A stretch of DNA of 33,197 bases from Thermoflexia bacterium (GTDB lineage Bacteria > Chloroflexota > Anaerolineae > B4-G1 > SLSP01). The position numbers and the translations under genes were made by a program. Shown piece by piece: positions 6,049 to 16,784 of the stretch. Position 1 is the stretch's first letter; the number at the start of each line of letters is the position of its first letter. Below the pieces are notes generated by a model, which did no database searches, was not told the origin of the DNA, and worked only from the letters and a program-made list of their open reading frames with translations. Where the stretch lies: positions 1 through 33,197 of the forward strand of contig DUEJ01000016.1 in the NCBI GenBank assembly GCA_011192175.1. Reading direction: 5' to 3'.

Positions 6049-8673
6049 ATGACCTTCGCCGCTAAACCCCAATGTTCGTTTGTGCGTGAAGTTGGTACGG
6101 AGGCCTGGATGCCGGCTGGCGTTCCAGGTTCGGTGCAGACGGCGCTGCTTGCGCTGGGACAGATTCCTGATCCTTTTGTTGCTGATCAGGAGTTGGAGGT
6201 GCAATGGATCGCCGAGCGGGATTGGGAATATCGCCTCGTTTTTGCGGTTACCCCGGAGGACCTGGCGGAAGAGCAAGTCTGGTTGGTCTGTGAGGGGTTA
6301 GATACGCTGGCCCAGGTTTTCTGCAACGATGTATCGCTGGGCAGCACCGAGAATATGTTCCGCCGGTATGCGTGGGAGGTGCGGACGCTGCTGCGCGAGG
6401 GCGAGAATGAGGTACGCGTCCTGCTCCATGGCCCGAGTGCCTATATCCGCGAGAAACAGGCGGAGGAGCCATTGCTCGGCCCCACGCACTCGCTCGCGGG
6501 CGCGCCCCACATCCGTAAAGCGCCCTGTCAGTTCGGCTGGGACTGGGGTCCCAAATTGCCGCCGGTGGGGATTTGGAAGGAGGTGCGCCTGGAGGGGTAC
6601 TCCAGCGCCCGCTTCGACGATGTGCATCTGCGACAGCAGCACGTTGACGGCAAGGTGACCGTCAGCGCCGATCTGGCGGTGGAGCGTTGGCAGGACGTCG
6701 CGCTGCGGGCGGTGCTGACTTTGACTGCGCCGACCGGCGAGACGCAGACCGTTGAGGCGCCGGTAGCGGAAGATGCAGCGACGTTGGCGCTCGACGTGGA
6801 GAACCCGCAGTTGTGGTGGCCCAACGGGGACGGCGCGCAGCCGCTCTACGACATCACAGTCGCGCTGAACGAAGGCGATGTGATCCGCGACCAGCGGACG
6901 TTCCAGCTCGGCCTGCGCACGCTGGAGCTCCGCCAGGAACCGGATGATTTCGGCACATCCTTTACATTTGTGGTCAACGGCGTGCCGATTTTTGCGAAAG
7001 GCGCCAACTGGATCCCCGCCGATTCTTTCCCCAGCCGCATCACCGCAGCGCAGCTGGAGCAGCTGCTCCGCAGTGCCGCCGATGCACACATGAATATGCT
7101 GCGTGTCTGGGGTGGCGGTTTCTACGAGGAGGAGCGCTTCTACGATCTCTGTGACCGGTACGGTCTGCTGGTCTGGCAGGACTTTATCTTCGCGTGCAGT
7201 ATTTATCCCACTACCGAGGCGTTCTTTGAGAATGTGCGAATGGAGGCGCTCGAGAATCTCCGCCGGCTGCGCCACCGCGCCAGCCTGGCGCTGTGGTGTG
7301 GCAACAATGAGATGGAATGGGGGTGGGATTCGTGGGGTTGGAATCAGCCGCAGCACCAGCCCTACAAGGAAGCCTACGACCGGATGTTCCACGAGCTGCT
7401 GCCGGGCCTGTGCGCGCAGGAAGACCCCGATACGCCGTACTGGCCCAGTTCGCCTTCCTCGAATTTGCGCTTCGTGACGCCGAATGCGACGCATAGGGGG
7501 GACACGCATAATTGGGAGGTTTGGCATGGCAATCTCCCGTTCCAGGCGTACCGCGACCATCCCTCTCGTTTTGTAAGCGAGTTTGGTTTCCAGTCGCTGC
7601 CGCCGTTGGAAACGGTGCGGACGTATGCCGACGAGGCGGATTGGAATATGACCTCGTATATCATGGAACATCACCAACGCAACGACGCGGGGAACGGGAA
7701 GATCATCAAGTATCTGACCGATCATTTCCGTATGCCCAAGGATTTTCCCTCCCTGGTCTACTTGACGCAGATTTTGCAGGCAGAGGCGGTGCGCACGGGG
7801 GTGGAGTTCTGGCGACGGAGCAAGGCCTGCACCAGCGGGACGCTCTACTGGCAGCTTAATGACTGTTGGCCCGTGGCATCTTGGGCGAGCCTGGATTACT
7901 ACGGGCGCTGGAAGGCGCTGCACTATGCTGCGCGCCGTTTCTACGCACCGGTACACCTTTCCGCCGAGGACTGCGGCCCCGACGTTGGTCCGCATCCGGT
8001 CGCGGATCCGCACGCCGGACAGCGCACCATCGCATGGACGGTGAAAACGCCCGACGGTGAGGTTGTCAACACCGGCGAGCGCACGACGAGCAGCGAGGCC
8101 ATCGAGGAGCTGCTGCAGATTGGGAAGCCGGTACGCCAAGCGGATGCGCCGCTCGCCACGCTCTACGTCACCAACGATTTGACCGAGGCGTGGGACGGCA
8201 CGGTGCGCTGGTCGTTGGAGACGTTGAGCGGCGAGGTGCTGCGGGAAGGAGAGGAGAAGATCTCCGTCTCGGCGCTGGACGCGGTGCAGGTCTGCGCACT
8301 GGACTTTTCAGCGCAGGTGACACCGGAGAATCGCCGCAAGGTGGTGTTGGTCTACGCGCTGTTCCACGGGAACGAGCGCCTGAGCCTGGACGTGCTGCCC
8401 TTTGTTCCCAACAAGCATCTTACCCTGGAGAAGCCGGAGCTGCGCATCGAGGTGGCGGAGACTGCGACCGCGTTTGCGATCACGCTCTCGGCGCAACGGT
8501 TGGCACGCTTCGTCTGGCTGAGCGTGCCGGGAGAAGACGTTGTCTTCAGCGACAACTACTTCGACATTCCAGCAAAGCGCGCCGTGACGGTGCAAATCCC
8601 CGTGCTGGATGGTTGGACGGTTGAACGTGTGCGCAACGCGCTCCGCGTTCGGAGCTTGGTCGATGCATTCTAG
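6049..8673 (+). CDS. Beta-mannosidase, glycoside hydrolase family 2
   Basis: 874 residues, cytoplasmic (no signal peptide), hydrolysing terminal beta-D-mannose residues from oligosaccharides. The N-terminal sugar-binding domain has the typical beta-mannosidase run WMPAGVPGSVQT...IPDPF and ERDWEYRL. An Ig-like domain follows, then the TIM barrel with the acid/base Glu421 in WCGNNEMEW and the nucleophile Glu511 in RFVSEFGFQS. Late-barrel GTLYWQLNDCWPV is also characteristic. Two C-terminal beta domains complete a full-length enzyme. The start is ATG 6049 behind GGGAGGAATT; an upstream in-frame TTG at 6010 has no ribosome-binding site. A GH2 exo-beta-glucosaminidase is the main alternative, less likely from these motifs. 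Likely co-transcribed with lacI. Confidence 0.9.
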   Translation: MTFAAKPQCSFVREVGTEAWMPAGVPGSVQTALLALGQIPDPFVADQELEVQWIAERDWEYRLVFAVTPEDLAEEQVWLVCEGLDTLAQVFCNDVSLGSTENMFRRYAWEVRTLLREGENEVRVLLHGPSAYIREKQAEEPLLGPTHSLAGAPHIRKAPCQFGWDWGPKLPPVGIWKEVRLEGYSSARFDDVHLRQQHVDGKVTVSADLAVERWQDVALRAVLTLTAPTGETQTVEAPVAEDAATLALDVENPQLWWPNGDGAQPLYDITVALNEGDVIRDQRTFQLGLRTLELRQEPDDFGTSFTFVVNGVPIFAKGANWIPADSFPSRITAAQLEQLLRSAADAHMNMLRVWGGGFYEEERFYDLCDRYGLLVWQDFIFACSIYPTTEAFFENVRMEALENLRRLRHRASLALWCGNNEMEWGWDSWGWNQPQHQPYKEAYDRMFHELLPGLCAQEDPDTPYWPSSPSSNLRFVTPNATHRGDTHNWEVWHGNLPFQAYRDHPSRFVSEFGFQSLPPLETVRTYADEADWNMTSYIMEHHQRNDAGNGKIIKYLTDHFRMPKDFPSLVYLTQILQAEAVRTGVEFWRRSKACTSGTLYWQLNDCWPVASWASLDYYGRWKALHYAARRFYAPVHLSAEDCGPDVGPHPVADPHAGQRTIAWTVKTPDGEVVNTGERTTSSEAIEELLQIGKPVRQADAPLATLYVTNDLTEAWDGTVRWSLETLSGEVLREGEEKISVSALDAVQVCALDFSAQVTPENRRKVVLVYALFHGNERLSLDVLPFVPNKHLTLEKPELRIEVAETATAFAITLSAQRLARFVWLSVPGEDVVFSDNYFDIPAKRAVTVQIPVLDGWTVERVRNALRVRSLVDAF

Positions 8674-8811
8674 CCAGCATAACGTTTCGGCAGCATTTAC
8701 TTGAGCTACCCAGGCATCGTCGTGAGCGGCAAAGGATAGTTGATCCGTCTGTACCACAGTTCGCTCAGGCAAGTGCAGGCCAGCATGACGTAAAAAAGGA
8801 GGTGAACTAAA

Positions 8812-8838
8812 ACAAAGTGTGTTGACACAAAGTGTGTT
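8812..8838 (+). promoter_or_regulatory. Direct repeat with TTGACA in the importer leader (candidate promoter/operator region)
   Basis: The 12-mer ACAAAGTGTGTT occurs at 8812-8823 and again at 8827-8838, with TTGACA (8822-8827) between them. No convincing -10 box lies at 16-18 bp, so this may be a protein-binding site rather than a standard promoter. The 224-bp gap 8674-8897 otherwise holds an orphan GGAGGTG at about 8798 and the true GGAGG ribosome-binding site just before the ATG at 8898. No copy of the 16-bp LacI operator is seen here. Confidence 0.35.
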
Positions 8839-8897
8839 CGTTGTGTTGTGTAGTACATTCTAGACAATAACTAAACCTATCAGGAGGATGAATAATC

Positions 8898-10823
8898 ATG
8901 AAACACAAAACCCTTTGGTGGCTGCTTAGCAGCCTGACAATTTTGGCTCTGTTCCTTTCTGCTTGTGGGGCTCCCACGGAAGCTCCCGCAACCGCAGAAC
9001 CGACCGAGGAAGCAACTGAGGCCCCGACCGAAGCCCCGACGGAAGCGCCAACTGCAGAGCCAACTGCAGAGGCAGTTGCCCCGGCTGATGTGGCTGCTTC
9101 ACTGCCTCGCAATGAGACCCTGTACTTCAATGGTCAACAGTGGGGCGCGGTTGTGGGTTGGAATCCTTACTCCAGCAGCAACAATAATGCGATGGCTATT
9201 AGCCAGCAGGACAGCGCCCGCGTCACTATGTTCGAGACCCCGTATTTGTACAACATGCTTGATGGCCAGGTCTATCCTTTGCTGGCTGATGGCGACTATA
9301 CGTGGAACGATGCGCGTACCGAGATCACCTTCAAGATCAAAGAAGCCGCAAAGTGGAGCGATGGCACCCCGGTGACCGCTGAGGATGTCGCTTATACCTG
9401 GGCCACCCATGTCAAGTACAACACCCCTACCGGCGCCAGCAACGCGGATTACATTGATACTATTGAAGCGCTTGACTCCCAGACGGTGGTGGTCAAGGCC
9501 AAACTAGACGAAAATGGCAAAGCTGTCAATCCACTGATGGTTGCCGCTTACGTGAGCAACAACTATGTTATCCAGAAAGCCTGGACCCAAACACTGGAAG
9601 AGCGCACCGGTGGCGATGCCACCGAGTTATTGGCTGACACCGCAGAGGATGTGGTTTACTCTGGTCCCTATCACAAATTCTTCACTGACGATACGAAGGT
9701 CGTCCTCATTCGTGATGACAACTACTGGGGACAGGATGCCAGCATGTGGGGCAAACTGCCGGCTCCCAAGTACCTGGCGCATACGATCTTTAAGGATAAC
9801 GCCGCCGGTTCTGTTGCTTTGGCACAAGGCGAAGTGGATGTCAGCCAGCAGTTCAACTCCAATGTGCAGGTTTTGTGGCTCAACTATGGGCTGCCCGTCT
9901 CCACCTACCTGCCCGAGGCCCCTTATGGCATTGGCGCCAGCCTCCCGACCGCCTTCTACAACCTGAATTCCTATGGTTTGGACCAGCTGGCGGTGCGCAA
10001 GGCCATTGCCATTGCGGTCGACTATCCCACCATCATTGCCAACGCCATGACCAACCAATCGGCTACCTTCGATCAGGTCCCACGCTCGCTGATGAATCCG
10101 ACCCCTGGTGAGCAGGCTCTGTACGATCACGAGGCTGTCAAGGACCTTCAGTGGGCCGGCAACGATATCGAGGGCGCCAAGAAACTGCTCGATGACGCCG
10201 GGATTGTTGATACCGATGGCGATGGCTGGCGTGAATATAATGGCCAAAAGCTTAGCTATGTAGCCACTTGCCCCAATGGCTGGTCCGATTGGCAGGCTGC
10301 GATTGAAGTGGTGGCTGCCGCCGGAAAAAAGATCGGCATTGAGATCACGACCAACTACCCTGAATGGTCTGTGTATCAGACCGTCGTCACCAAATCAGAC
10401 GCGCCTCTCGCCGAGGGTTATGACATCTTCATGATGTGGAGCGCCGGCGCCGGCCCCACCATGCCTTGGGGACGTATCCGCAATATGCTCAGCTCGGAAT
10501 TCATTGGTATGGCGAGCAACTGGAACGGCAACTGGGGTCAGTATAGCAATCCTGACGTCGATGCCTTGATCCAGGCGATCCCCAGTGAGTCCGACCCCGC
10601 CAAACTGAAGGAAATGTACACGGAACTGGTCAAGATCTACCTGAGCGATATTCCCTCCTTCACGCTCATGTACCGTCCTCAATCGTTCCATACTGTGAAC
10701 GAGACGGTTTGGACCGGCTTCCCGCACCAGGACGATGGAACCAACCCACCCGTCCCGCCGCTCGACCTGACTGACGGTTGGAGTATCGCAGGTCTCTATA
10801 ACCTGACGTTGGTTAACCCGTAA
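8898..10823 (+). CDS. Extracellular solute-binding protein, family 5 (lipoprotein)
   Basis: 641 residues. A lipoprotein signal peptide ends at LSAC (Cys23, lipidated), followed by a Thr/Glu/Pro/Ala-rich linker to about residue 60, which tethers the domain above the membrane. The mature part is a family-5 (OppA/DppA-type) binding protein, with [20 protein letters not shown] and a large two-lobed fold ending in a C-terminal [10 protein letters not shown] region. Some family-5 proteins bind oligosaccharides instead of peptides, for example Thermotoga cellobiose and mannoside binders. With a LacI regulator and beta-mannosidase upstream, a manno-oligosaccharide ligand is likely (inference). First gene of a five-gene importer operon. 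Start supported by CAGGAGGATG. Confidence 0.9.
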   Translation: MKHKTLWWLLSSLTILALFLSACGAPTEAPATAEPTEEATEAPTEAPTEAPTAEPTAEAVAPADVAASLPRNETLYFNGQQWGAVVGWNPYSSSNNNAMAISQQDSARVTMFETPYLYNMLDGQVYPLLADGDYTWNDARTEITFKIKEAAKWSDGTPVTAEDVAYTWATHVKYNTPTGASNADYIDTIEALDSQTVVVKAKLDENGKAVNPLMVAAYVSNNYVIQKAWTQTLEERTGGDATELLADTAEDVVYSGPYHKFFTDDTKVVLIRDDNYWGQDASMWGKLPAPKYLAHTIFKDNAAGSVALAQGEVDVSQQFNSNVQVLWLNYGLPVSTYLPEAPYGIGASLPTAFYNLNSYGLDQLAVRKAIAIAVDYPTIIANAMTNQSATFDQVPRSLMNPTPGEQALYDHEAVKDLQWAGNDIEGAKKLLDDAGIVDTDGDGWREYNGQKLSYVATCPNGWSDWQAAIEVVAAAGKKIGIEITTNYPEWSVYQTVVTKSDAPLAEGYDIFMMWSAGAGPTMPWGRIRNMLSSEFIGMASNWNGNWGQYSNPDVDALIQAIPSESDPAKLKEMYTELVKIYLSDIPSFTLMYRPQSFHTVNETVWTGFPHQDDGTNPPVPPLDLTDGWSIAGLYNLTLVNP

Positions 10824-10841
10824 ACACTAGTTCAATAAAAA

Positions 10842-10878
10842 AACAGCCATGTTCCGCCAACCCCGGAACATGGCTGTT
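10842..10878. terminator. Long hairpin between binding-protein and permease genes
   Basis: A perfect 15-bp stem (10842-10856 with 10864-10878) has a 7-nt loop. On the plus strand no U-run follows, so it should act as a partial attenuator or an mRNA 3'-end stabiliser. That would give more binding protein than permease, as known for other importer operons. On the minus strand it is followed by seven T and could be an intrinsic terminator for antisense transcription. Confidence 0.7.
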
Positions 10879-10902
10879 GAATCTCTACCAGGAGGTGTTG
10901 CG

Positions 10903-11907
10903 TTGGAAAGGTACCGCAAGTATTTTCTTAACAAGCTAAGTTGGTTCCTGATCACCTTTGTCTGCGCCTTCATACTGAACTTTATTCTGCCCCGCTTGAT
11001 GCCGGGAGATCCTGTGGCGGCCATCGTATCAAGGATGGCTCAAGGTATGAGCAATGCGACCGGAGTTCAGGCGATTTACCAGCAATATACGGAATTGTTT
11101 GGCACCAACAAACCCCTGCTCCAACAGTTCTTCATATATGTGAACAATGTGCTGCACGGCAACTTTGGTTTCTCACTCAGCCAATACACCAGAACGGTGG
11201 CCGACGTTCTCGGCGCTTCTATCTGGTGGACCATCTGTCTGCAATTCCCGGCGATCATCGTTGGCTGGCTGATCGGGAACACGCTGGGCGCGTTGGCGGC
11301 TTATCGCAAGGGGGGCTTTGATAAAATTATCATGCCCATCAGTATTTTTGTGAGTAACTTTCCGGCATTTGGCATGGCGATTATTCTGCTGGTCATTTTT
11401 GGCGTCGGATTAAAATGGTTCCCCACCTCGGGCGGATATGGGTTTGATCTGATTCCCAACTTTAGCTGGAAATTTATCTGGTCTGTGATTGTCCATTATC
11501 AATTGCCATTCTGGTCAATTGTGTTGATCTCCATCGGCGGTCAGGCGATTGGTATGCGCTCCATGTCCATCTATGAGCTGAATGCTGACTATGTCAAGTA
11601 CGCTCGTTTCATGGGCATCAAAGACCGCAAGATCATCGGCTATGTGTTTAGAAATGCCATGCTTCCGCAGATAACCGGTCTGGCGTTATCCATCGGCACT
11701 ATGGTCGGCGGCGCGCTGGTAGCGGAGATCATTTTTAGTTATCCAGGACTTGGTTTTACACTCTTGAACGGGGTCATGGGGCAGGATTATCCATTGATTT
11801 CAGCCTCTACCTTGATCATCACGGTGATGGTGTTGAGCGCGAACTTTATCATCGAAATCCTTTACGGTATCATTGACCCGCGCATTAAAGCCGCGCAGGC
11901 TGATTAA
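10903..11907 (+). CDS. Family-5-type ABC importer permease 1 (OppB/DppB family)
   Basis: 334 residues from a TTG start. It has the DppB/OppB layout: a first helix ([16 protein letters not shown]) followed by PRLMPGDPV, a periplasmic segment, then five more helices. The cytoplasmic coupling loop [20 protein letters not shown] and the [21 protein letters not shown] segments are typical. TTG 10903 is chosen because GGAGG lies 7 bases upstream; the ATG at 10849 falls inside the intergenic hairpin and has no ribosome-binding site. It forms the membrane channel with the next permease. The TTG start and the upstream hairpin both point to lower expression than the binding protein. Confidence 0.88.
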   Translation: MERYRKYFLNKLSWFLITFVCAFILNFILPRLMPGDPVAAIVSRMAQGMSNATGVQAIYQQYTELFGTNKPLLQQFFIYVNNVLHGNFGFSLSQYTRTVADVLGASIWWTICLQFPAIIVGWLIGNTLGALAAYRKGGFDKIIMPISIFVSNFPAFGMAIILLVIFGVGLKWFPTSGGYGFDLIPNFSWKFIWSVIVHYQLPFWSIVLISIGGQAIGMRSMSIYELNADYVKYARFMGIKDRKIIGYVFRNAMLPQITGLALSIGTMVGGALVAEIIFSYPGLGFTLLNGVMGQDYPLISASTLIITVMVLSANFIIEILYGIIDPRIKAAQAD

Positions 11908-11921
11908 GGGAGTGTATTGTT

Positions 11922-13175
<1,254 letters not shown>

Positions 13176-13184
13176 GTGATTGAT

Positions 13185-14192
13185 ATGGCAAAAGTGATGT
13201 TAGAGGTCAAGGAACTGACAACAAAATATATCACCCGCTTCCAGGAAAATATTTACGCGGTTGACCACGTTTCTCTGAAAGTCGAAGAAGGGAAATCGCT
13301 GGGAATTGCAGGAGAATCCGGCTGTGGCAAGTCAACGCTCGCGCTCAGCCTGATGGGTTATTACTTCCCTCCGCTGCACTATACGAGCGGCGAGATTATC
13401 ATTGATGGGCGAAATATTTCCGGAATGGAACCTGATGACGTTCGTAAATCGATATTGGGTAAGGAAATTGCCTATATCCCCCAAAGCGCGATGAACGCGC
13501 TCAACCCCACCCAAAAGATCATCCACTTTATTGAGGATGTGATTCATGCACATGAATCTCACGTCACCAAGAAAGAGATTTATGAGCGTGCCAGAAAGTT
13601 GTTTGAGATCTTGGGACTGCCAGAGAGTACACTGCAAAAGTACCCCGTTGAACTTTCCGGCGGCATGAAACAACGCACGGTGATTGCGATATCTGTGTTA
13701 CTTTCTCCCAAAGTACTGATCGCTGATGAGCCTTCCTCCGCACTCGATGTCACTACACAAAAGATGGTCATCAAGATGCTGCGGGATTTGATGGAAAAGA
13801 AGCTTATCAAATCAATGATCTTTATTACGCACGAGCTGCCCTTGCTTTACAACGTGACCGATGACATTATGGTCATGTACGCAGGGCAGATTGTGGAGAA
13901 GGGCACCGCAGAACAAGTGGTGTTCGATTCAATCCACCCTTATGCCCGAGGTCTCATGGGTTCGATCATTGTACCAGAACAAGGTCTGCGGGATGTCAAA
14001 CTAACGGCCATTCCTGGGGTGCCGCCGAATCTTAAAAACCCACCGGCTGGCTGCCAGTTTGCCGAACGCTGCCAATACGTTCGGCCAGAATGTAAGGCGA
14101 TGTCTGTGAACCTGCGTGAGCTTAAAGGTGGCCGTGCTTATCGCTGCATCCTCTCGGAAGAAGAACTGAGGGAGGCTTATCAAAATGGCTGA
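13185..14192 (+). CDS. ABC importer ATPase 1 (OppD/DppD family)
   Basis: 335 residues; powers uptake together with the following ATPase. Walker [10 protein letters not shown] (Lys49), Q-loop [12 protein letters not shown], signature LSGGMKQ (157-161), Walker B VLIADE (Glu182) and switch His in FITHELPLL. The C-terminal oligopeptide-transporter extension carries four Cys in CQFAERC...PEC...YRC, the cluster known in OppD/DppD proteins to bind a metal centre. ATG 13185 is preferred over GTG 13176 because AGGTG lies about 6 bases upstream. Its 3' end overlaps the next gene by 8 bases, suggesting translational coupling. Sugar specificity is inferred only from the neighbourhood. Confidence 0.92.
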   Translation: MAKVMLEVKELTTKYITRFQENIYAVDHVSLKVEEGKSLGIAGESGCGKSTLALSLMGYYFPPLHYTSGEIIIDGRNISGMEPDDVRKSILGKEIAYIPQSAMNALNPTQKIIHFIEDVIHAHESHVTKKEIYERARKLFEILGLPESTLQKYPVELSGGMKQRTVIAISVLLSPKVLIADEPSSALDVTTQKMVIKMLRDLMEKKLIKSMIFITHELPLLYNVTDDIMVMYAGQIVEKGTAEQVVFDSIHPYARGLMGSIIVPEQGLRDVKLTAIPGVPPNLKNPPAGCQFAERCQYVRPECKAMSVNLRELKGGRAYRCILSEEELREAYQNG

Positions 14193-14997
14193 GGAAAGAA
14201 AAGTATGCCTGCGCGGCTCAAAACTTACCAAGGTGTTTGGGTTGGGCCGCCAGAAAACGGTAGCCGTCGATCATGTGGATTTTAGTTTCTACGAGGGCGA
14301 AATCGTCTCAATTGTGGGCGAATCGGGCAGCGGAAAGACCACGTTAGCCAAGATGCTTTTAGGATTGCTCAATCCTACCGAAGGTGAGGTTTATTTCCAG
14401 GGGAAAAAGCGCGATATCGGTACGCACAAGAAGAAAAAGGAATACTGGAAAAATATTCAGGCTATCTTTCAGGATCCGTTCTCTTCGTATAATATCTTTC
14501 ACAAGATTGACTCTGTACTGTTAGACTGCATCAACATGCGCGGCGGTCGAAAATTTTCACACACAAAAAAAGTAGAGATGATGACGGAAGCGTGTGGCTT
14601 TGTCAACTTAAAGTTCGAGGAATTAACCAACAAGTATCCCTTCGAGCTTTCCGGGGGACAGATGCAACGCTTGATGATTGCCCGTATTTTTTTGCTGAAG
14701 CCCAAGATCTTGTTGGCCGATGAGCCGACCTCAATGATCGATGCCTGTTCACGCGCGACCATCCTGGATATGCTGATGCAATTACGTAAAGAAATCGGGA
14801 TGACCATCATTTTCATCACCCATGATATCGGCCTGGCGTATTATGTCTCTGACAGCGTGTACATTATGGAGCATGGGAAATTTGTCGAAAGTGGCACCGC
14901 CGATGAGGTGATTCTGCATCCGCAAGAAGCCTACACCCAACGCCTGATCAATGATGTGCCCAAGATTTACGAAGAGTGGGACCTTTCAACTGTATAA
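14185..14997 (+). CDS. ABC importer ATPase 2 (OppF/DppF family, short form)
   Basis: 270 residues. Walker [10 protein letters not shown] (Lys51), Q-loop [11 protein letters not shown], signature LSGGQMQ, Walker B ILLADE (Glu180) and His in [11 protein letters not shown]. It ends soon after the core at 'YEEWDLSTV' and lacks the Cys-containing C-terminal extension seen in the partner ATPase and in typical 320-330-residue OppF proteins. Walker B is followed by PTSMID where PTSALD is usual, a conservative change. It starts inside the end of the upstream ATPase gene and is the last gene of the importer operon; the next gene has its own leader. Confidence 0.9.
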   Translation: MAEERKVCLRGSKLTKVFGLGRQKTVAVDHVDFSFYEGEIVSIVGESGSGKTTLAKMLLGLLNPTEGEVYFQGKKRDIGTHKKKKEYWKNIQAIFQDPFSSYNIFHKIDSVLLDCINMRGGRKFSHTKKVEMMTEACGFVNLKFEELTNKYPFELSGGQMQRLMIARIFLLKPKILLADEPTSMIDACSRATILDMLMQLRKEIGMTIIFITHDIGLAYYVSDSVYIMEHGKFVESGTADEVILHPQEAYTQRLINDVPKIYEEWDLSTV

Positions 14998-15080
14998 ACG
15001 CCAATGTAATTTGGGTGATCCACTTAGGTACCTCCCCAAACTTAAGAAGGGACGCCGGTTTTCGCAGGCAAGATCAAAAA

Positions 15081-15100
15081 TCTGCGTTAATCTGCGTCCC
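15081..15100. repeat. Dispersed 20-bp intergenic repeat, copy 1
   Basis: TCTGCGTTAATCTGCGTCCC matches 20121-20140 at 17 of 20 positions. It lies in the 173-bp gap after the importer operon. That gap also contains a weak dyad (TTTGGG/CCCAAA around 15013-15043) and inverted GGGACGC/GCGTCCC. These look like fragments of a dispersed repeat family; no gene is present. Confidence 0.5.
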
Positions 15101-15130
15101 CTCCCCGCTAGCCCCCCACTCCCCCACCTG

Positions 15131-15139
15131 TGGTAGAAT
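15131..15139 (+). promoter_or_regulatory. Extended -10 promoter candidate
   Basis: TGG-TAGAAT forms an extended -10 element 31 bases upstream of the ATG at 15171, with no good -35 in front. This is the only promoter-like sequence in the gap, so it probably drives the uncharacterised gene and the overlapping plsY gene. Confidence 0.4.
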
Positions 15140-15170
15140 AGGCATTGATAAACTGAGAGGAGAAGAGTCA

Positions 15171-16784
15171 ATGCCCACAGCCAACTCGCGTTTCATGCGG
15201 CCCGCAGATTGGGGCGCGACGCCTATCCCCCAGGACTGCTACTTCAACAAGGAAGGGGCCATCACCGGCTACCAAGTTCTCAATGCTCCTAGAGGGAACG
15301 CCCTGCACCCCGTCTGCACCTTTGAGGACGAGTTACGGGGAATGTTCCACCGGCTCCGGGAAACGTATCCCGCCATCATTCTCTCTCGCCGCCACTTCAA
15401 GATGCCCTACTGGGAGCCCGGCAACCCGCGCCTGCCCACCGACTACGCCGCCGTTGATAGCCCAGAGCGACTCACCACCACCTCAGTTACCATCGCCCTG
15501 GTTCCCAATCCCCCGTCAGGCGGCCAGCCGGAGTTGGGCTACCGCTTTAACGGCGAGGAGCTGCCGCCCCTGCGAAGAGAGTTGGCGGCGGCGGCGCAGC
15601 AAGGTCAACCTTTCGCGGGCTTAGCCGGCAATATCGGCTACTACATGACCACGAACCTAATCCAAACGGGGCGCGCTCCCTGGTCACACAACCATCGCTA
15701 CCCACCTCGCTTCCACCTGCCTCCTATCAAATCCTACCTCGGATTTCATCTCTCTGTTGACGCCGTTACTGGAGAGATTACGGCCGGTTTTCAGGGCGCA
15801 CATCCCACCGCCGTCGGCATTCGTCGCAATGGCCGGGTGGAGATTATCCCTCGGTTGCAGATCTCCGGCTACCGGGTGGAACTGGGCGGGCAAGAGCTGC
15901 TCGTGGAGAGCAGCAATCCCCGCGCCACCAATGGCGAGAAAGTGGTACTCTTCACCCCGGAGTTCCAGTCGCCGGAAGTTACCCGGCAGAAAGATAACTG
16001 GCAGAGCTACGCGCCCCTCATCCCCATCTCCGCCCATGATGAGCGGATCAACTTCTTTATCGCCAACACGGGGAACGGCCAAATTCCGCTAGAAAGAGTG
16101 GTGCATATCTGGCCCGGAACGGCCCCCCTCCCCTCTTTTGGCGGCGTGCTCTCCCTGGAGCGCGGCTACTACGAACAGCTCTTCCCCCACAGCGCGAGCC
16201 GCGAGCTCTTAAACCAGCGCGTACATATTCGCCCCTACGGGAAGAGCGACTTCAACGCTTACACGCAAATCCTGGGAGGATTAGCGCCGGCGGTGCTCAA
16301 CGGCGCGCACCTCTACGACGTAGCCACGGCATCCGCCATCCGAGCGCGCTTGCAACAATACGCCAACGTCGGTTCGCCCATCGCGGAAGCCGGACGCGAA
16401 TCGCGCAACTTCGCTCTCTACATCCGCGAGCCGGCCGGTGTGCTGGTGCAAACAGCGGAACGAATTGGCTGGGTGCTCTTTGATGGCCGCCACGAGTTAA
16501 GCATCGGCGCGAGCGTAGTAGATGTAGCCAGACTCTTGAGGCGCTTAGAGGAACGCGGTGCCTTCGGCGGCCCGTTACTCCACGCGGCCTTTGTGGATGG
16601 CGGTTCGGCCATGAAAGCTTATGCGATCAGAAGCGACAAGCACGCCGTCGCCTTAGAGCTACTCAATCGAGTAGCCGCCGGTTCGCGGAACGGCTCCGGG
16701 AGCGACCCCGACGGCCTAAATTTGTACACCGTGCTAAAATTACCGCTCAATCCATCAACGTTTAGCCAAGGAGTAAGAAAATGA
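15171..16784 (+). CDS. Uncharacterised protein, weak phosphodiester-glycosidase (NAGPA)-like C-terminal part
   Basis: 537 residues with no signal peptide or obvious membrane helix. I do not recognise the full-length family. The C-terminal region (about 360-510) has the order seen in phosphodiester glycosidase/NAGPA domains: GAHLYDVATA, then GWVLFDGRHELSIGASVVDVARLL and AFVDGGSAMKAY (VDGGS at 475-479). These resemble that family's DGR and DGGGS blocks. This is a motif-level impression only. ATG 15171 has GAGGAG upstream; the frame is open further back but without a ribosome-binding site. The stop overlaps the plsY start (ATGA), so the two are probably translationally coupled, hinting at a lipid or envelope role. 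Confidence 0.6.
   Translation: MPTANSRFMRPADWGATPIPQDCYFNKEGAITGYQVLNAPRGNALHPVCTFEDELRGMFHRLRETYPAIILSRRHFKMPYWEPGNPRLPTDYAAVDSPERLTTTSVTIALVPNPPSGGQPELGYRFNGEELPPLRRELAAAAQQGQPFAGLAGNIGYYMTTNLIQTGRAPWSHNHRYPPRFHLPPIKSYLGFHLSVDAVTGEITAGFQGAHPTAVGIRRNGRVEIIPRLQISGYRVELGGQELLVESSNPRATNGEKVVLFTPEFQSPEVTRQKDNWQSYAPLIPISAHDERINFFIANTGNGQIPLERVVHIWPGTAPLPSFGGVLSLERGYYEQLFPHSASRELLNQRVHIRPYGKSDFNAYTQILGGLAPAVLNGAHLYDVATASAIRARLQQYANVGSPIAEAGRESRNFALYIREPAGVLVQTAERIGWVLFDGRHELSIGASVVDVARLLRRLEERGAFGGPLLHAAFVDGGSAMKAYAIRSDKHAVALELLNRVAAGSRNGSGSDPDGLNLYTVLKLPLNPSTFSQGVRK

Noticed and set aside
6298-8139. Long (613-codon) minus-strand open frame opposite the beta-mannosidase
   Set aside because: It lies fully antisense to a well-supported GH2 enzyme with visible catalytic motifs. 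It has no ribosome-binding site and Arg/Gln/Pro-rich, low-information sequence typical of a GC-rich shadow frame.
8807-9130. Minus-strand frame with [12 protein letters not shown] repeats
   Set aside because: It is antisense to the Thr/Glu/Pro linker of the binding lipoprotein; no start signals.
10849-10902. ATG 10849 as the start of permease 1
   Set aside because: The codon lies in the left arm of the 15-bp hairpin with no ribosome-binding site. TTG 10903 has GGAGG 7 bases upstream and begins right at the conserved N-terminus.
15013-15043. Terminator after the importer operon (TTTGGG/CCCAAA dyad)
   Set aside because: The stem is only 6 bp with a long loop and no U-run; kept only as part of the intergenic repeat description.
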